Shown one piece after another: positions 9,508-19,263 of a stretch of DNA of 64,000 nt. The notes beneath the pieces were generated by a model that saw nothing but the letters and a program-made list of their open reading frames with translations, had not been told where the DNA came from and ran no database searches. The stretch spans positions 1 to 64,000 of the forward strand of contig CAJXYS010000004.1 of NCBI GenBank assembly GCA_913063035.1, given 5' to 3'. The position numbers were made by a program, and so were the translations under genes. The stretch comes from an uncultured Maritimibacter sp. GTDB taxonomy: Bacteria; Pseudomonadota; Alphaproteobacteria; Rhodobacterales; Rhodobacteraceae. Numbering within the stretch: the first letter of the stretch is position 1; each line of letters starts with the position of its first letter.

Positions 9508-10244
9508 TCCTTGGCCGGCACCGGCAGGATCAGCGGCGCGCGCGCGATCTCGACCAGCCGGGCGGCCGCCTCGGCGCCGCCCGCCCCCGGCGCCATCACC
9601 ACCACGGCCGGGCTCATCCGCCCGAGGCGTTTGTGCAGGGCCGCCGCGTCGGCGTAGCTTTCCACCACCGCCCGGTGCAGCCCCGCCTGGCGCAGGGTCT
9701 CTGCGATCTCGGCCCGGCGGGCGGGCGGTACCAGGACATGCATGTCCTGCTCCGTCGCCCCGGCGATCCGCCCGGCAAGCCCGATGATCCCGCGGCCGTC
9801 GTCTTCGCCCAGGACAAGCACCAGTCCCCCGGTCGCGGGGCGCGCGGGCCGGTAGCCGATCAGGATCAGGTCGCCGATCCCGGCCGCGCCGGACAGCACC
9901 GCCGCCATCCGCCCGCGCTCCAGCGTGACCGACCAGCGGAGCGGGCGTTTCCGCGCAGCTTCGGCCAGGGACTGCTCGAGCCGGCGGGTGTCCTGGCGAA
10001 ACGCCGCGACCATCCGCTCGACCGAGAGCCCGCCGGTGCTGCGCCCGGCAAGATCGAGCGCCCGCGCCCGCCGATGACCGGCATAGGCGATGATCGTCTC
10101 CTCCTCGATCATCAGGCCGCGCAGCTCCGCGCCGGTCTGCGCCGCCAGGCCGAGCGCAAGCCCCAGCGCCGCCTCGGCATCGGCAAAGCAGGTCGCGCCG
10201 AGGACGACGCGCCGCGGATGATCATGCGCCGGCTCGTCGGTCAC
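9504..10244 (-). CDS. Universal-stress-like protein coupled to the Lon-like protease
   Basis: Small protein of 246 residues with the look of a UspA-type nucleotide-binding fold: an N-terminal beta strand VVLGATCF, a later GDLILIGYRPA strand-loop, and alternating alpha/beta structure. A clear G2xG9xG(S/T) ATP motif is not evident, so the assignment is tentative. It starts with GTG at 10244, overlapping the protease stop as GTGA, which implies translational coupling. An adaptor or stress-linked partner of the protease is an inference from this coupling alone. Confidence 0.5.
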   Translation of the reverse strand: MTDEPAHDHPRRVVLGATCFADAEAALGLALGLAAQTGAELRGLMIEEETIIAYAGHRRARALDLAGRSTGGLSVERMVAAFRQDTRRLEQSLAEAARKRPLRWSVTLERGRMAAVLSGAAGIGDLILIGYRPARPATGGLVLVLGEDDGRGIIGLAGRIAGATEQDMHVLVPPARRAEIAETLRQAGLHRAVVESYADAAALHKRLGRMSPAVVVMAPGAGGAEAAARLVEIARAPLILPVPAKD

Positions 10245-12682
10245 GCGCCGCCCTCCCTGCTGTTGGCGCGTGCCACGAAGGCCCGCCGCGCCTCGGCATA
10301 TTCGGTCAGCCGTGCCTCCACCCGGGCATTCACGCTGCCCTCGGGATAGGTGCCTTCCGCGCCCCGTGCCCCGGCCTCTGCCCCGGTCAGAAGGGCGATG
10401 CCCGCGCCGATGGTCCCGATCGGCAGGATCCGGAACGCCCCGGACTCGACCGCGTCGACGACCCGCTGGCGCAGCGCCAGGTGCTTGACGTTCGCGGCCG
10501 GGATCAGCACCCCCTGCCGGCCCGTCAGACCGCGTGCCGCGCAGATGTCGAAGAATCCCTCGATCTTCTCGTTCACGCCCCCGATGGGCTGGACATCGCC
10601 CATCTGGTTGACCGAGCCCGTCACCGCGAAGGACTGGTCGATCTCCAGCCCCGAGAGCGCCGAGAGCAGCGCGAAAAGCTCCGCGGCCGAAGCGCTGTCG
10701 CCATCCACGCCGCCATAGCTCTGCTCGAAGACGATGCTGGCCCAGAGCGACATCGGCAGGTCGGGCGCGTAATGGGTGGCGAGATAGCCCGACAGGATCA
10801 TCACCCCCTTGGAATGGAGCGGCCCGCCAAGCTCTGCCTCGCGCTCGATATCGACGAGCTTGCCGCTGCCGACCCTGACGCGGGCGGTGACCCGCGCGGG
10901 CCGGCCGAAGCGCGTCTTGCCGATCTGCACCACCGAGAGCGCGTTGATCTGGCCGACGCGGCCGCCGTCGGTGTCGATCAGCACGGTATCGCGGGTGATC
11001 GCCTCCTGGCTCAGCGCGCGCAGCCGGCCGGCGCGGTGCTCGGCCTCGGCAACGGCGCGGTCGACATGCGCCGGCGCCACGGCCGCGGCGCCATCGGCCG
11101 CCGCCCAGTGATCGGCCTCGCGCAGGAGATCCGCGATCCCCGAAATGTCCAGGGACAGGCGTTCGGAATCATCCGCCATCCGCGTGCTTTCCATCAGCAT
11201 CCGCGCCACCGCGGCGGCCGCGACCGGGCGGGTGCCGGCCCGCGCGGCCATGCCCGCGATCAGCCGCGCATAGGTGCCGGTGGTCGCCTCGTTGCGTTCG
11301 ATCCTGTCGTCGAAATCCGCCTCGATCTTGAACAGCGTCCCGAATTCCGGATCGAGCGCGGCCAGGAGGTAATAGAGCCGTCGTTCGCCCACCAGAACCA
11401 CCCGCGTCTTCAACGGGATCGGGTCCGGTTCCAGCGAAACGGTCGAGACCAGGCTGAATCGCTCCACCGCCGAAAAGATCGAGATCTCCCCGGTCCGGAG
11501 GCAGCGTTTCAGCGCGTCCCAGGCGAAGGGTTCCGCCAGCACCTGCCGGGCATCGAGCATCAGGTAGCCGCCATTTGCGCGCTGCAACGCCCCGGCCCGG
11601 ATCATCGTGAAATCGGTCACCAGCGCGCCGTTCTCGGTGGCGTGCTCGATCCGGCCGATCAGGTTGGCCAGTGTCGGCAGGTCCTCCTCGACGACGGGCG
11701 CGCGTTCGCCGTTGGCGACGTCATGGGCCACCATGACGTTGACCATGTAACGCCCGAATTGCGGTTTCTGATAGTGCTTGGTCGTCGCCACCGGGAACGC
11801 CCCGGCCTGGGCGCTCTCCTCGCGGACGAGAAAGAGCGCGGCGTTCTCGATCATGTCGCGGCGCACCGCCCGCAGATAGGTCTGGACCTTTTCCAGACCG
11901 TCGAAGTCGCGGCGCAGCTCGGCGATGGCGGCGTCGACGCCCTCCTCGGCCATCATCGCGTTCAGCTCCTCGACCTGGCGGCGATGTTCCTTCTGCTGCC
12001 TGGGCACCTCTTTCAGCACGGCTTCCAGTTCGTCCTGGATCTCGGCCACGGCCGCGTCGATCTCTTCCTGCTCGTCCTCGGGCAGCTTGTCGTAATCGTC
12101 CGGGGTCAGCACCTCGCCGTCGCGCAGCGCCGCGACGCCGAACCCCATCGGCGTACGCAGGATGGCGACCCCGCGGGCGCGGGCCTTCTCGACCAGGGCG
12201 TTCATCGCCTCCTCGTGGGTCTCCGACAGCGTCTGCTCGATGTTGCGGCGTTTGGTCTGGTAGTCGTCGGACTCGAAGATCGCGGGGATGTCGTTGGCCA
12301 GTTCGTCGACCAGGCTCTGCATCGCGTCACGCAGCGCCAGCGCTTTGCCCGGCGGCAGTTCCAGCGCGATCGGCTTGTGCGGGGCGTCGAAATTGTTGAC
12401 GTAGACCCAGTCGTTCGGGACCGGCTTGGCATCGGCGGCGTCGCGCAGGAGCGCGCGCGCGGCCGAATGACGGCCGCTGCCGGGATTGCCCAGGACGAAG
12501 ACGTTGAAATCCGGGTGCGCCATCCCCGCCGCCATCCGGATCGCGCCGAGCGCCCGGTCCTGGCCCGGCCAGTCGTCGAGCGGCGCCAGCTCGGCCGTCG
12601 TCTCGAAGCCGAGCGATCCCGGATCGATCCGCAGCGACAGCTGATCGGCGGCGAGCGGCTCTGGCAGGGTCTTCGGGGCCAT
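10241..12682 (-). CDS. Lon-like ATP-dependent protease (AAA_32/LonH-type)
   Basis: Cytoplasmic AAA+ protease of 813 residues, not the housekeeping Lon because it lacks the LAN substrate-binding domain. The N-terminal ATPase part has a Walker A-like GNPGSGRHS with Arg where Lys is usual. A helical, coiled, acidic stretch follows at about residues 180-300. The C-terminal Lon peptidase domain holds the catalytic Ser in VDGDSASAAELFA and the Lys in GGVNEKIEGFF. I chose the ATG at 12682, which has AGAAAGGA upstream; the longer open frame to 12832 has a low-quality Arg-rich extension. It is the first gene of a two-gene unit with the Usp-like gene. Confidence 0.88.
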   Translation of the reverse strand: MAPKTLPEPLAADQLSLRIDPGSLGFETTAELAPLDDWPGQDRALGAIRMAAGMAHPDFNVFVLGNPGSGRHSAARALLRDAADAKPVPNDWVYVNNFDAPHKPIALELPPGKALALRDAMQSLVDELANDIPAIFESDDYQTKRRNIEQTLSETHEEAMNALVEKARARGVAILRTPMGFGVAALRDGEVLTPDDYDKLPEDEQEEIDAAVAEIQDELEAVLKEVPRQQKEHRRQVEELNAMMAEEGVDAAIAELRRDFDGLEKVQTYLRAVRRDMIENAALFLVREESAQAGAFPVATTKHYQKPQFGRYMVNVMVAHDVANGERAPVVEEDLPTLANLIGRIEHATENGALVTDFTMIRAGALQRANGGYLMLDARQVLAEPFAWDALKRCLRTGEISIFSAVERFSLVSTVSLEPDPIPLKTRVVLVGERRLYYLLAALDPEFGTLFKIEADFDDRIERNEATTGTYARLIAGMAARAGTRPVAAAAVARMLMESTRMADDSERLSLDISGIADLLREADHWAAADGAAAVAPAHVDRAVAEAEHRAGRLRALSQEAITRDTVLIDTDGGRVGQINALSVVQIGKTRFGRPARVTARVRVGSGKLVDIEREAELGGPLHSKGVMILSGYLATHYAPDLPMSLWASIVFEQSYGGVDGDSASAAELFALLSALSGLEIDQSFAVTGSVNQMGDVQPIGGVNEKIEGFFDICAARGLTGRQGVLIPAANVKHLALRQRVVDAVESGAFRILPIGTIGAGIALLTGAEAGARGAEGTYPEGSVNARVEARLTEYAEARRAFVARANSREGGA

Positions 12683-12817
12683 GCGGGTCCTTTCTGGCGA
12701 AACGCGGGTCCGTGATCTCGGTAACCTGCCGGGCGGCCGGGCGCGTTGACTGACATCAAGGCAGGGCCGCCTCGCCCGTGCGAGGGAGGCAAGGTAGCCC
12801 GACCCCGCGACGGAAGC

Positions 12818-14068
12818 ATGCCCGATCCGCACCTGTCAAAGCCGAAGCCCCATCCGCGCACCGAACTGCGCCGCAGCATCGGCCTGACGCTGCTGGTTTT
12901 CTACGGGCTGGGCACCACCATCGGGGCCGGCATCTACGTGCTGATCGGTGCGACGGTGGCGCGGGCCGGCGCGCAGGCGCCGCTCTCTTTCCTGCTGGCG
13001 GCCGTCGTGATGGCCTTCAGCGCCGCCAGCTTCGCGGAGTTTTCGGGCCGCATCCCGCAGGCCGCGGGCGAGGCCGCCTATGTCGAGGCGGGGTTCGGGT
13101 GGCCCTGGCTCGCGCTCGGCACGGGGCTCGCCATGGTCTTCGCCGCCTCGGTGTCGTCGGCGGCGATCGCGCTCGGGGCGACGGGCTATATCGGCACGCT
13201 GCTGCCCGCCCCGGCGCCGCTGCTGACCGTGGCGGTGGTTGGCGGGATCGCCGTGCTGGCAGGCTGGGGCGTGCGGGAATCGGTCGGCTTCGCGGCGGTG
13301 ATGACGGTGATCGAGATCCTCGGGCTGGCGGCGATCATCGGCGCGGGCTTCCTCGGCGATCCCGGCATGCTGGCGGATCTGCCTGCCACCCTGCCCGCCC
13401 TTGGCGACGGCACCGCCTGGGCCGGCGTGATGGGCGCCAGCCTGATCGCCTTCTTCGCCTTCATCGGCTTCGACGACATGGTGAACCTCGTCGAAGAGAC
13501 CCGCGATCCGGCGCGCACGATGCCGCGGGCGATCCTGCTGACGCTGGCCACGGTGACGGTGCTCTACGTGCTGGTGGTCTTCGTCGCGGTGCGCGCGGTG
13601 CCACCGGCAGAGCTTGCCGAATCGGACGCGCCCGTGGGCCTGCTTTTCCACCGCCTGACCGGTCTCTCGCCCGTCGCGATCACGCTGATCGCCATCGTCG
13701 CGACCCTGAACGGGATCATCATCCAGATGATCATGGCGGCGCGGGTGCTCTACGGGCTGGCGCGCCGCGGGGCGCTGCCGGCCCGCCTCGGTCGGGTGCA
13801 TCCGCGCAGCCGGACACCGGTCGCGGCGACCGCGCTGGTCGGGGCGTTCGTGCTGGCGCTGGCGCTGGTCTTCCCCCTCGACCGGCTGGCCGAGACCACC
13901 TCGACGGTGATCCTCACGGTCTTCACGCTGGTGAACCTGGCGCTGATCCGGGTCAAGCGCAGCGGAGTCGCCGCACCGGCCGGGGTCTTCACCGTGCCGG
14001 GTGTCGTGCCGGTTCTCGGCGCGATCTTCTCGGCCGCGCTGCTGGCCGGGTCGCTCTGGTTCGGCTAG
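12818..14068 (+). CDS. APC-family amino acid permease
   Basis: Inner-membrane permease of 416 residues with about 12 hydrophobic segments. The first helix carries the typical LGTTIGAGIYVLIG substrate/sodium-site signature, and helix 6 has FFAFIGFDDMVNLVEETRDP, the consensus of the amino acid-polyamine-organocation superfamily. The start at 12818 is preferred because the preceding 24 codons are not conserved-looking and a GGAAG precedes the ATG. It is divergent from the Lon-like protease across a 135-nt gap. The substrate is unknown; amino acid or polyamine uptake is the family expectation. Confidence 0.85.
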   Translation: MPDPHLSKPKPHPRTELRRSIGLTLLVFYGLGTTIGAGIYVLIGATVARAGAQAPLSFLLAAVVMAFSAASFAEFSGRIPQAAGEAAYVEAGFGWPWLALGTGLAMVFAASVSSAAIALGATGYIGTLLPAPAPLLTVAVVGGIAVLAGWGVRESVGFAAVMTVIEILGLAAIIGAGFLGDPGMLADLPATLPALGDGTAWAGVMGASLIAFFAFIGFDDMVNLVEETRDPARTMPRAILLTLATVTVLYVLVVFVAVRAVPPAELAESDAPVGLLFHRLTGLSPVAITLIAIVATLNGIIIQMIMAARVLYGLARRGALPARLGRVHPRSRTPVAATALVGAFVLALALVFPLDRLAETTSTVILTVFTLVNLALIRVKRSGVAAPAGVFTVPGVVPVLGAIFSAALLAGSLWFG

Positions 14069-14071
14069 GCG

Positions 14072-15289
14072 TCAGAGATCCGCCCGCTCGATCACCCGGA
14101 CGCCATCGGCGACCCGTTCGCCCGGATGGGTGACGACCCGCTCGCCCGGCGCCAGGCCATCCAGCACCTCGGCCATGTCGCTGTTGCGTTTCCCGATCCG
14201 CACGACCCGGCGTTCGGCCACGCCGTCGCGAGCGACGAAAACCGCCCAGTCCGCACCCGAGCGGAAGAGCGCGCTGATCGGCAGGCGCAAGGCGTCGGGG
14301 CTCTGCCATTCGACGATGCGCAGATAGACCCGGTAGCCATGGCCGAGCGTGGCGCGCGCCGCGGGCGGGGTGCGGAAATCCAACACCACGCGGACGCGCT
14401 GTTCCTCGATCCCGAGCGCCGAGACCTTGGTGAAGGCGGCCGGCTCGATCTCGCGCAGCTCGGCCTCCAGCACACCCTCGCCGCCCCAGCGCTCCACATA
14501 GGCCCGCGCCCCCGGCGCGATCCGCACCGCGTCGGTCGAAAGCAGATCGGCCGTGATCTCGAGATCGTCGAGACGGCCCAGCGTCAGCAACGGGGTGCCG
14601 GACTGCACCATCCGCGCGCTCTCGTTGACGACGTCGAGCACATGGCCCGTCACCGGCGCGGTCAGGCGGATGCAGCAAGCCGCGTCCTCGGTCTCGCCCC
14701 CGGGCGCGCTCGGCTCGATCAGCATCGCGCGCTGGCGGTCGAGTTCGCTCTGGCGCATGTCGCGGGCGGCGCGGGCGGCGGCCAGCTGCGCCTCGGCCAT
14801 CTCGACGGCGAGCTGGGCGTCCTCCAGCTGGCGTGCCGGCGCCGTGCCCCGCGCGAACAGCCCCTCGATCCGGTCCAGCTGGGTTTCGGCGTACCGCCGA
14901 TCGGCCTCGGCCCGGGCGATCTCGGTCTCGGCCAGCGCGAGGGCGGCCTCGGCCTCCTTGACGGCGGCCTCGGCCTGGCCACGGCTGCGCAGGTCGAGGA
15001 AGGCGGGCGCCCCGGGCCGGACCACCGCGACCACGGTGTCGTTCGCGGTCACCGCATCGCCGACCTTCACCGGCGAGCGCAGGGCGCGGCCGCCGACGGG
15101 CGCCGAGACCTCGTAGACCTCGCGGATGCGGGTGGTCCCGTCCGCGTTGACGGTAACCTCCATCGGGCCGCGGCTCACCGCGGCGGTGTCCACCGGCACC
15201 GGCTCGGGGGCCATCAGCATCCAGACAAGCCCAGCGACCGCCGCCAGCGCCAGAAGTCCCGCACCTGCCGTTCTCGCGTTCAGCGCCAT
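14072..15289 (-). CDS. Periplasmic adaptor of a MacAB-like exporter (HlyD/RND-type)
   Basis: Membrane-fusion protein of 405 residues that would link the FtsX permease to an outer-membrane channel. It has an N-terminal membrane anchor at about residues 8-26, a barrel-sandwich half (YEVSAPVGGRALRSPVKVGDAV), a long alpha-hairpin coiled coil at about residues 100-185 (AEAAVKEAEAALALAETEIA), the returning lipoyl half (IRLTAPVTGHVLDVVNESARMV) and a beta-barrel. It ends 4 nt from the convergent APC gene and is 4 nt downstream of the permease gene. No TolC gene is adjacent, so a shared one would be needed. Confidence 0.85.
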   Translation of the reverse strand: MALNARTAGAGLLALAAVAGLVWMLMAPEPVPVDTAAVSRGPMEVTVNADGTTRIREVYEVSAPVGGRALRSPVKVGDAVTANDTVVAVVRPGAPAFLDLRSRGQAEAAVKEAEAALALAETEIARAEADRRYAETQLDRIEGLFARGTAPARQLEDAQLAVEMAEAQLAAARAARDMRQSELDRQRAMLIEPSAPGGETEDAACCIRLTAPVTGHVLDVVNESARMVQSGTPLLTLGRLDDLEITADLLSTDAVRIAPGARAYVERWGGEGVLEAELREIEPAAFTKVSALGIEEQRVRVVLDFRTPPAARATLGHGYRVYLRIVEWQSPDALRLPISALFRSGADWAVFVARDGVAERRVVRIGKRNSDMAEVLDGLAPGERVVTHPGERVADGVRVIERADL

Positions 15290-15293
15290 GGCG

Positions 15294-17669
15294 CTACTCC
15301 CTCGTTTTCATGACCGCGACCAGGTCGAGCCGGTCGACGCGGCGGCGCACGATCAGGGCGGACCCGACCGACGCCGCCAGCACGATCAGCCCCGAGGCCG
15401 CATAGGTGTCCCGCGCGATGACGAGCGGGATCAGGTAGAGGTCCGAGCTGAAGCTCGCGACCATCGCCTCGGCGATCCCGCGCCCGATGATCCAGCCCAG
15501 CGGGATCGCCACCGCGGTCAGCAGGAACAACTCACCCAGCAGGATGTAGGAGACCTCGCCCCGCGTGAAGCCCAGAATCCGCAGGCTGGCGAGTTCCCGG
15601 GCCCGCTCGGAGAGCTGGATGCGCGCCGAATTGTAGACCACGCCGACCGCGATCAGCGCCGCGAGAACGGCGTTGACGGTCATCGTCATGCCCGCGTTCT
15701 CGGAAATCGTCTCGTCGAAGGCCCGGCGCACCTGGTTCAGCTGGCTGATCCCGTTGACCGCGGGCGCGGCCTTGACCGCGGCGAAGAGCGCCTCCTGCCG
15801 GCGCGGATCGGTCGCGATATTGGCCGCGTCGATGCGCGGGGCCTGGTGGAGCAGCCCGTTCAGACGATCCAGGTCCATATAGGCACCGAGGCCGAAATAC
15901 TGCGTGATCACCGCCGTGACCGGCACCGGGGTCGCCGGGCGATCCTGTTCCAGCAATTCCACCGAGACGGTGTCGCCCGCACGCACGCCGAGATGGTCGG
16001 CCAGCCGCCCTGTCAGCACGATCCCGTGGCCGGGATCGACGCTCTCGCGGCTCTCGGCATCGAAAAGCCGGGTCAGCGCGGTGCCGGGCGGGCGCCCCTC
16101 GATCCCGATGAGCCGCGACCGCGGCCCGTTGCGCAGTCGTGCCGCGGCGTGCAGCGCGCCCTCGGCGGCCAGCACGCCCGGCATGTCCTCGACCGCGTCC
16201 AGTGCCGAAAGCGGCAGCGACCGCGTGAAATCCAGCACCGCGTCCTGGCGGTTCGTCTGCACGAAGGACACGTCGAGCAGCTCGTCCATCGCATCGAACA
16301 TGAAGAGCGAGGCCACCAGCACCGCGCCCGAGGTGGCGATGCCCAGCACGGTCAGTGCCGCCCGGACCGGCCAGCGCGTGATCGAGCGCAGGATCATCAT
16401 CGAGGTCTGGCGCACGCCGAGAGCCTGCACCGCGCGGTCCAGCGCGCTTTGCCGAAAGCGGGTCGGCGCCGGCGGCGCCATCGCCACCGCGGGTCTCAGC
16501 CGCACCGCCCGGCGCACGCCGAGCACGGCGCCGGCCGCCGCGGCGGCCAGTCCCGAAAGCCCGGCCACCGCGTAGGTCGCGGGCGTCTCGAAGAACACCA
16601 GGTAGGGAAAGTGGAAGAACTGCGCGTACATCCCGGCCAGCCAGCGCCCGGTCCACAGCCCGAACGCCCAGCCAAGCAGGACGCCACTCGCCCCGATCAG
16701 CAGCGCCAGCTTGGTATAATGCCAGCCGATCGCCGTCGCGGTGTAGCCAAGCGCCTTGAACAGTCCGATCTGCTCGCGCTCGAGCGCGACCAGCCGGCCC
16801 AGCACCATGTTCACCAGGAAGGCCGAGATGACCAGGAAGATCGGCGGCACCGTCCGGCTGGTGTTGCGCAGCTGGGTAAGCTCGGCATCCAGGAAGGCAT
16901 GCGAGGTCTGCAGGTCGCGGTCCATGGGACCGGTCCCGCCATAGGGCTCGAGCAGCCGTTCCAGGCGATCCTTGACGGCCTCGGGACGCGCGCCGCGGGC
17001 CAGGCCGAGGCTCACGTCGTTGAAGGCGCCTTCGAGGTCATAGGCCGCGGCCAGCGCCGGACGGGGCATCCAGATCACCCCGAAACGCCGGTCATCCGGC
17101 ATCAGCGCACCGGGTGCCAGCGTGTAGATGAATTCGGGGCTGAGCGCCGTGCCGGAGATCGTCACCGCGCGCTTTTGCCCGTTCATCGTCACCGCGAAAC
17201 TGTCCCCGGGCCGAAAGCCGTTCGCGGCGGCGAAATTCTCGTTGACCAGAACCTCCCGGACGCCCGCGCCCGCCGGCATCCGCCCGGCCGTCAGCGTCGG
17301 CACGTTCATCACCGGCGCGCCGCTTTCGGGCAGCGACAGCAGCCGCCCGACCGCCGGGTCGCTCAGGCCGGGAACGTCGAGGATCGCATGCTGCGAGATG
17401 CGGGTCTGCACCCGGGCCACGCCCGGGATGCGGGCGATCTCGTCACGCAGCCATTCGGGCGCGCGCGTCGCCCCCGAGAAGATGTCGGCGAAACGGTTGC
17501 GCTCGTAATAGGTGGCGCGCGTCTCTCGCAGCGCGCTCTCGGCGCCGTAGGACATCACCAGGATGCCCACGCCGCAGGCCAGCACCAGCGCGATCGCCAG
17601 CGCCTGCGCCCAGAGCCGGCGAAGATCGCGCAGAAGCTTCAGGTCCAGCGCCCGCATGCCCGTCACCAC
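15294..17669 (-). CDS. ABC exporter permease with two FtsX domains
   Basis: Inner-membrane protein of 791 residues. A signal-anchor-like segment at about residues 15-35 is followed by a large periplasmic domain, a three-helix FtsX core (about 270-400), a second segment and periplasmic domain (about 430-660), and a second three-helix FtsX core at the end. This duplicated architecture marks a LolC/MacB-superfamily permease that works as a single chain. The frame opens with GTG at 17669, overlapping the ATPase stop by 7 nt. An ATG at 17657 ([15 protein letters not shown]) is an equally plausible start. Substrate unknown; lipid, lipoprotein or drug efflux are possible. Confidence 0.85.
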   Translation of the reverse strand: MVTGMRALDLKLLRDLRRLWAQALAIALVLACGVGILVMSYGAESALRETRATYYERNRFADIFSGATRAPEWLRDEIARIPGVARVQTRISQHAILDVPGLSDPAVGRLLSLPESGAPVMNVPTLTAGRMPAGAGVREVLVNENFAAANGFRPGDSFAVTMNGQKRAVTISGTALSPEFIYTLAPGALMPDDRRFGVIWMPRPALAAAYDLEGAFNDVSLGLARGARPEAVKDRLERLLEPYGGTGPMDRDLQTSHAFLDAELTQLRNTSRTVPPIFLVISAFLVNMVLGRLVALEREQIGLFKALGYTATAIGWHYTKLALLIGASGVLLGWAFGLWTGRWLAGMYAQFFHFPYLVFFETPATYAVAGLSGLAAAAAGAVLGVRRAVRLRPAVAMAPPAPTRFRQSALDRAVQALGVRQTSMMILRSITRWPVRAALTVLGIATSGAVLVASLFMFDAMDELLDVSFVQTNRQDAVLDFTRSLPLSALDAVEDMPGVLAAEGALHAAARLRNGPRSRLIGIEGRPPGTALTRLFDAESRESVDPGHGIVLTGRLADHLGVRAGDTVSVELLEQDRPATPVPVTAVITQYFGLGAYMDLDRLNGLLHQAPRIDAANIATDPRRQEALFAAVKAAPAVNGISQLNQVRRAFDETISENAGMTMTVNAVLAALIAVGVVYNSARIQLSERARELASLRILGFTRGEVSYILLGELFLLTAVAIPLGWIIGRGIAEAMVASFSSDLYLIPLVIARDTYAASGLIVLAASVGSALIVRRRVDRLDLVAVMKTRE

Positions 17670-18370
17670 GTGATCTCGGACGGCGCGATCCGGGTATCGT
17701 TCACGTCGACCGTGCCGATCCGCCCGTCGGTGAAATGTACCACGCGATGCGCCATTTTCCGGATCCCCGCATTATGGGTGATGACCACCGTCGAGGTGCC
17801 GAGATCCTCGTTTATGGTCTTCAGCGCCTCGAGCACCTGCACCCCGGTCTTGGAATCGAGCGCGCCGGTCGGCTCGTCGCAGAGCAGCACCTCGGGCCGC
17901 TTGGCGATGGCGCGCGCGATGGCGACGCGCTGCTGCTCGCCGCCCGACATCTCGGCCGGGAAATGATCGAGCCGGTGGCCCAGCCCCACCCGCGACAGCG
18001 CCTCGTCCGCCGGCATCGGGTCGCGCGCGATCTCGGTGACCAGCGCGACGTTCTCGCGGGCCGTGAGGCTGGGCACGAGGTTGTAGAACTGGAAGACGAA
18101 GCCGACATGATCGCGGCGGTAGCGGGTCAGGTCCCGGTCCCGCATCGCGGTCAGTTCCCGGTCGCGGAACCAGGCCCGCCCGCCGCTGGCCGAGTCGAGC
18201 CCGCCCAGGATGTTGAGAAGGGTAGATTTCCCGCTGCCCGACGGGCCGAGCAGGACCGTCAGCTCCCCCGCGAAGAGCTCCATCGTCACCCCGCGCAGCG
18301 CGTAGACCTGCACGGCGCCGGTGTCATAGACCTTGGTCAGGTCCTCGGTATGGAAAACGCGCTCGGTCAT
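17663..18370 (-). CDS. ABC exporter ATPase (MacB/LolD-type)
   Basis: ATP-binding subunit of 235 residues for the double-FtsX permease. Walker [14 protein letters not shown], the Q-loop [14 protein letters not shown], the signature [14 protein letters not shown], Walker [13 protein letters not shown] and the H-loop VITHNAGI are all intact. The sequence belongs to the MacB/LolD/FtsE group. It is the first gene of the three-gene exporter operon. No good ribosome site precedes its ATG, and the 69-nt gap to ridA contains overlapping inverted repeats (18374-18397), so expression may depend on read-through or RNA structure. Confidence 0.9.
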   Translation of the reverse strand: MTERVFHTEDLTKVYDTGAVQVYALRGVTMELFAGELTVLLGPSGSGKSTLLNILGGLDSASGGRAWFRDRELTAMRDRDLTRYRRDHVGFVFQFYNLVPSLTARENVALVTEIARDPMPADEALSRVGLGHRLDHFPAEMSGGEQQRVAIARAIAKRPEVLLCDEPTGALDSKTGVQVLEALKTINEDLGTSTVVITHNAGIRKMAHRVVHFTDGRIGTVDVNDTRIAPSEITW

Positions 18371-18373
18371 GCT

Positions 18374-18397
18374 GGGGATGGCCTATCCCCGGATAGG
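18374..18397 (-). promoter_or_regulatory. Two overlapping, mutually exclusive hairpins before the exporter ATPase gene
   Basis: Hairpin A has arms CCTATCC (18382-18388) and GGATAGG (18391-18397) with a 2-nt loop. Hairpin B has arms GGGGAT (18374-18379) and ATCCCC (18385-18390) with a 5-nt loop. They share bases 18385-18388, so only one can form in the RNA. Hairpin B ends 4 nt before the start codon at 18370 and would hide the initiation region. The 16-bp palindrome A could equally be a protein operator. Confidence 0.5.
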
Positions 18398-18439
18398 GGC
18401 ACAGTCCTTGATCCACCGCAAGCCCCGGCGCCGGCCGGC

Positions 18440-18835
18440 TCAGCCGCCCAGCACCGCCGTGGCCTCGATCTCGACCAGCGCCGCATCCTCGACGAGCCCC
18501 GCGACGACGACCATGGTCATCGCCGGGAAGTGGCGCCCCATCACCCGGCGATAGGCCTCGCCCACCTCGCGCTGACGGGCCAGGTATTCGCGCTTGTCGG
18601 TGACGTACCAGGTCAGCCGCACGATATCCGTGACGGCACCGCCCGCGGCCGCGACCACCGCGGCGATGTTCCTCAGCGCCTGTTCCGTCTGCCCGACGAA
18701 GTCGTGGGAGTCGAAGACCTGGTCCGCGGTCCAGCCGATCTGCCCGCCGATGAACAGCTGCCCATCCGCCGTCCTGACGCCGTTGGCATAGCCCTTCGCG
18801 GGACGCCAGCCATCGGGTTGGATGATGTCATGCAT
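18440..18835 (-). CDS. RidA/YjgF-family enamine-imine deaminase
   Basis: Rid-family protein of 131 residues. The family hydrolyses reactive enamine/imine intermediates to ketones and ammonia and forms trimers. The chorismate-mutase-like fold is supported by LFIGGQIGW, the helix VGQTEQALRNIAAVVAAAG, the strand DIVRLTWYVTD and the C-terminal ALVEIEATAVL. The conserved Arg that binds the carboxylate in RidA proper is not in its usual place, so it may belong to an Rid1-7 subgroup. It overlaps the thioesterase gene by 8 nt and ends the Liv-type transporter operon. Confidence 0.85.
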   Translation of the reverse strand: MHDIIQPDGWRPAKGYANGVRTADGQLFIGGQIGWTADQVFDSHDFVGQTEQALRNIAAVVAAAGGAVTDIVRLTWYVTDKREYLARQREVGEAYRRVMGRHFPAMTMVVVAGLVEDAALVEIEATAVLGG

Positions 18836-19262
18836 CGCCTTGTTCCTGTTGCTCGTGTTCGCGCGCCAGCGCCGCGGCCAGCGCTTCGGGCCAGCGCACG
18901 GGCCGGCCCGTTTCCTTGTCGACGCAGACCAGCGTCGAGGTCATGGAAAGCCGCCGGTCCCCCCGGTCGCCGACGGCCTCGATGGCCAGGCCGGCGCTCG
19001 TGCGTCCGACCCGGGTCGGGCGCAGGCGAAACTCCAGCGCGTCGCCCAGCCGGCTCGGCGCGCTGAAATGCACCTCGATCGCAACGGTGGGAACCGACAG
19101 GCCCATCGGCCCGTGGATCGCCGCGAAAGAGGTGCCGAGCCGCTGGTCGAACCAGGCCTCCACGGTGGCATTCAGCATCTCGAAATAGCGCGGGTAGAAA
19201 ACGATCCCCGCCGGGTCGCAATGCTGGAAAAGCACGTCCTGGCGATACGTGAAAACCGCCAT
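18828..19262 (-). CDS. Acyl-CoA thioesterase (4-hydroxybenzoyl-CoA thioesterase family)
   Basis: Single hotdog-fold enzyme of 144 residues, expected to hydrolyse an acyl- or aroyl-CoA thioester. The diagnostic N-terminal motif QHCDPAGIVFYPRYFEMLN contains the catalytic Asp of the Pseudomonas-type 4-hydroxybenzoyl-CoA thioesterase, and the central helix continues as VEAWFDQRLG. It starts 1 nt after the LivF-type stop and overlaps ridA. Its place at the end of an importer operon next to a CoA-based anthranilate pathway suggests an aromatic CoA ester substrate or CoA recycling; this is inference. Confidence 0.85.
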   Translation of the reverse strand: MAVFTYRQDVLFQHCDPAGIVFYPRYFEMLNATVEAWFDQRLGTSFAAIHGPMGLSVPTVAIEVHFSAPSRLGDALEFRLRPTRVGRTSAGLAIEAVGDRGDRRLSMTSTLVCVDKETGRPVRWPEALAAALAREHEQQEQGDA

Positions 19263-19263
19263 C

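Noticed and set aside
12683..12832. N-terminal extension of the Lon-like protease
   Set aside because: The 50 extra residues are Arg/Pro-rich and the ATG at 12682 has a good ribosome site; the extension would also overlap the APC start.
15126..17966. A 946-codon open frame opposite the FtsX permease gene
   Set aside because: Same reason: antisense shadow with no recognisable domain.
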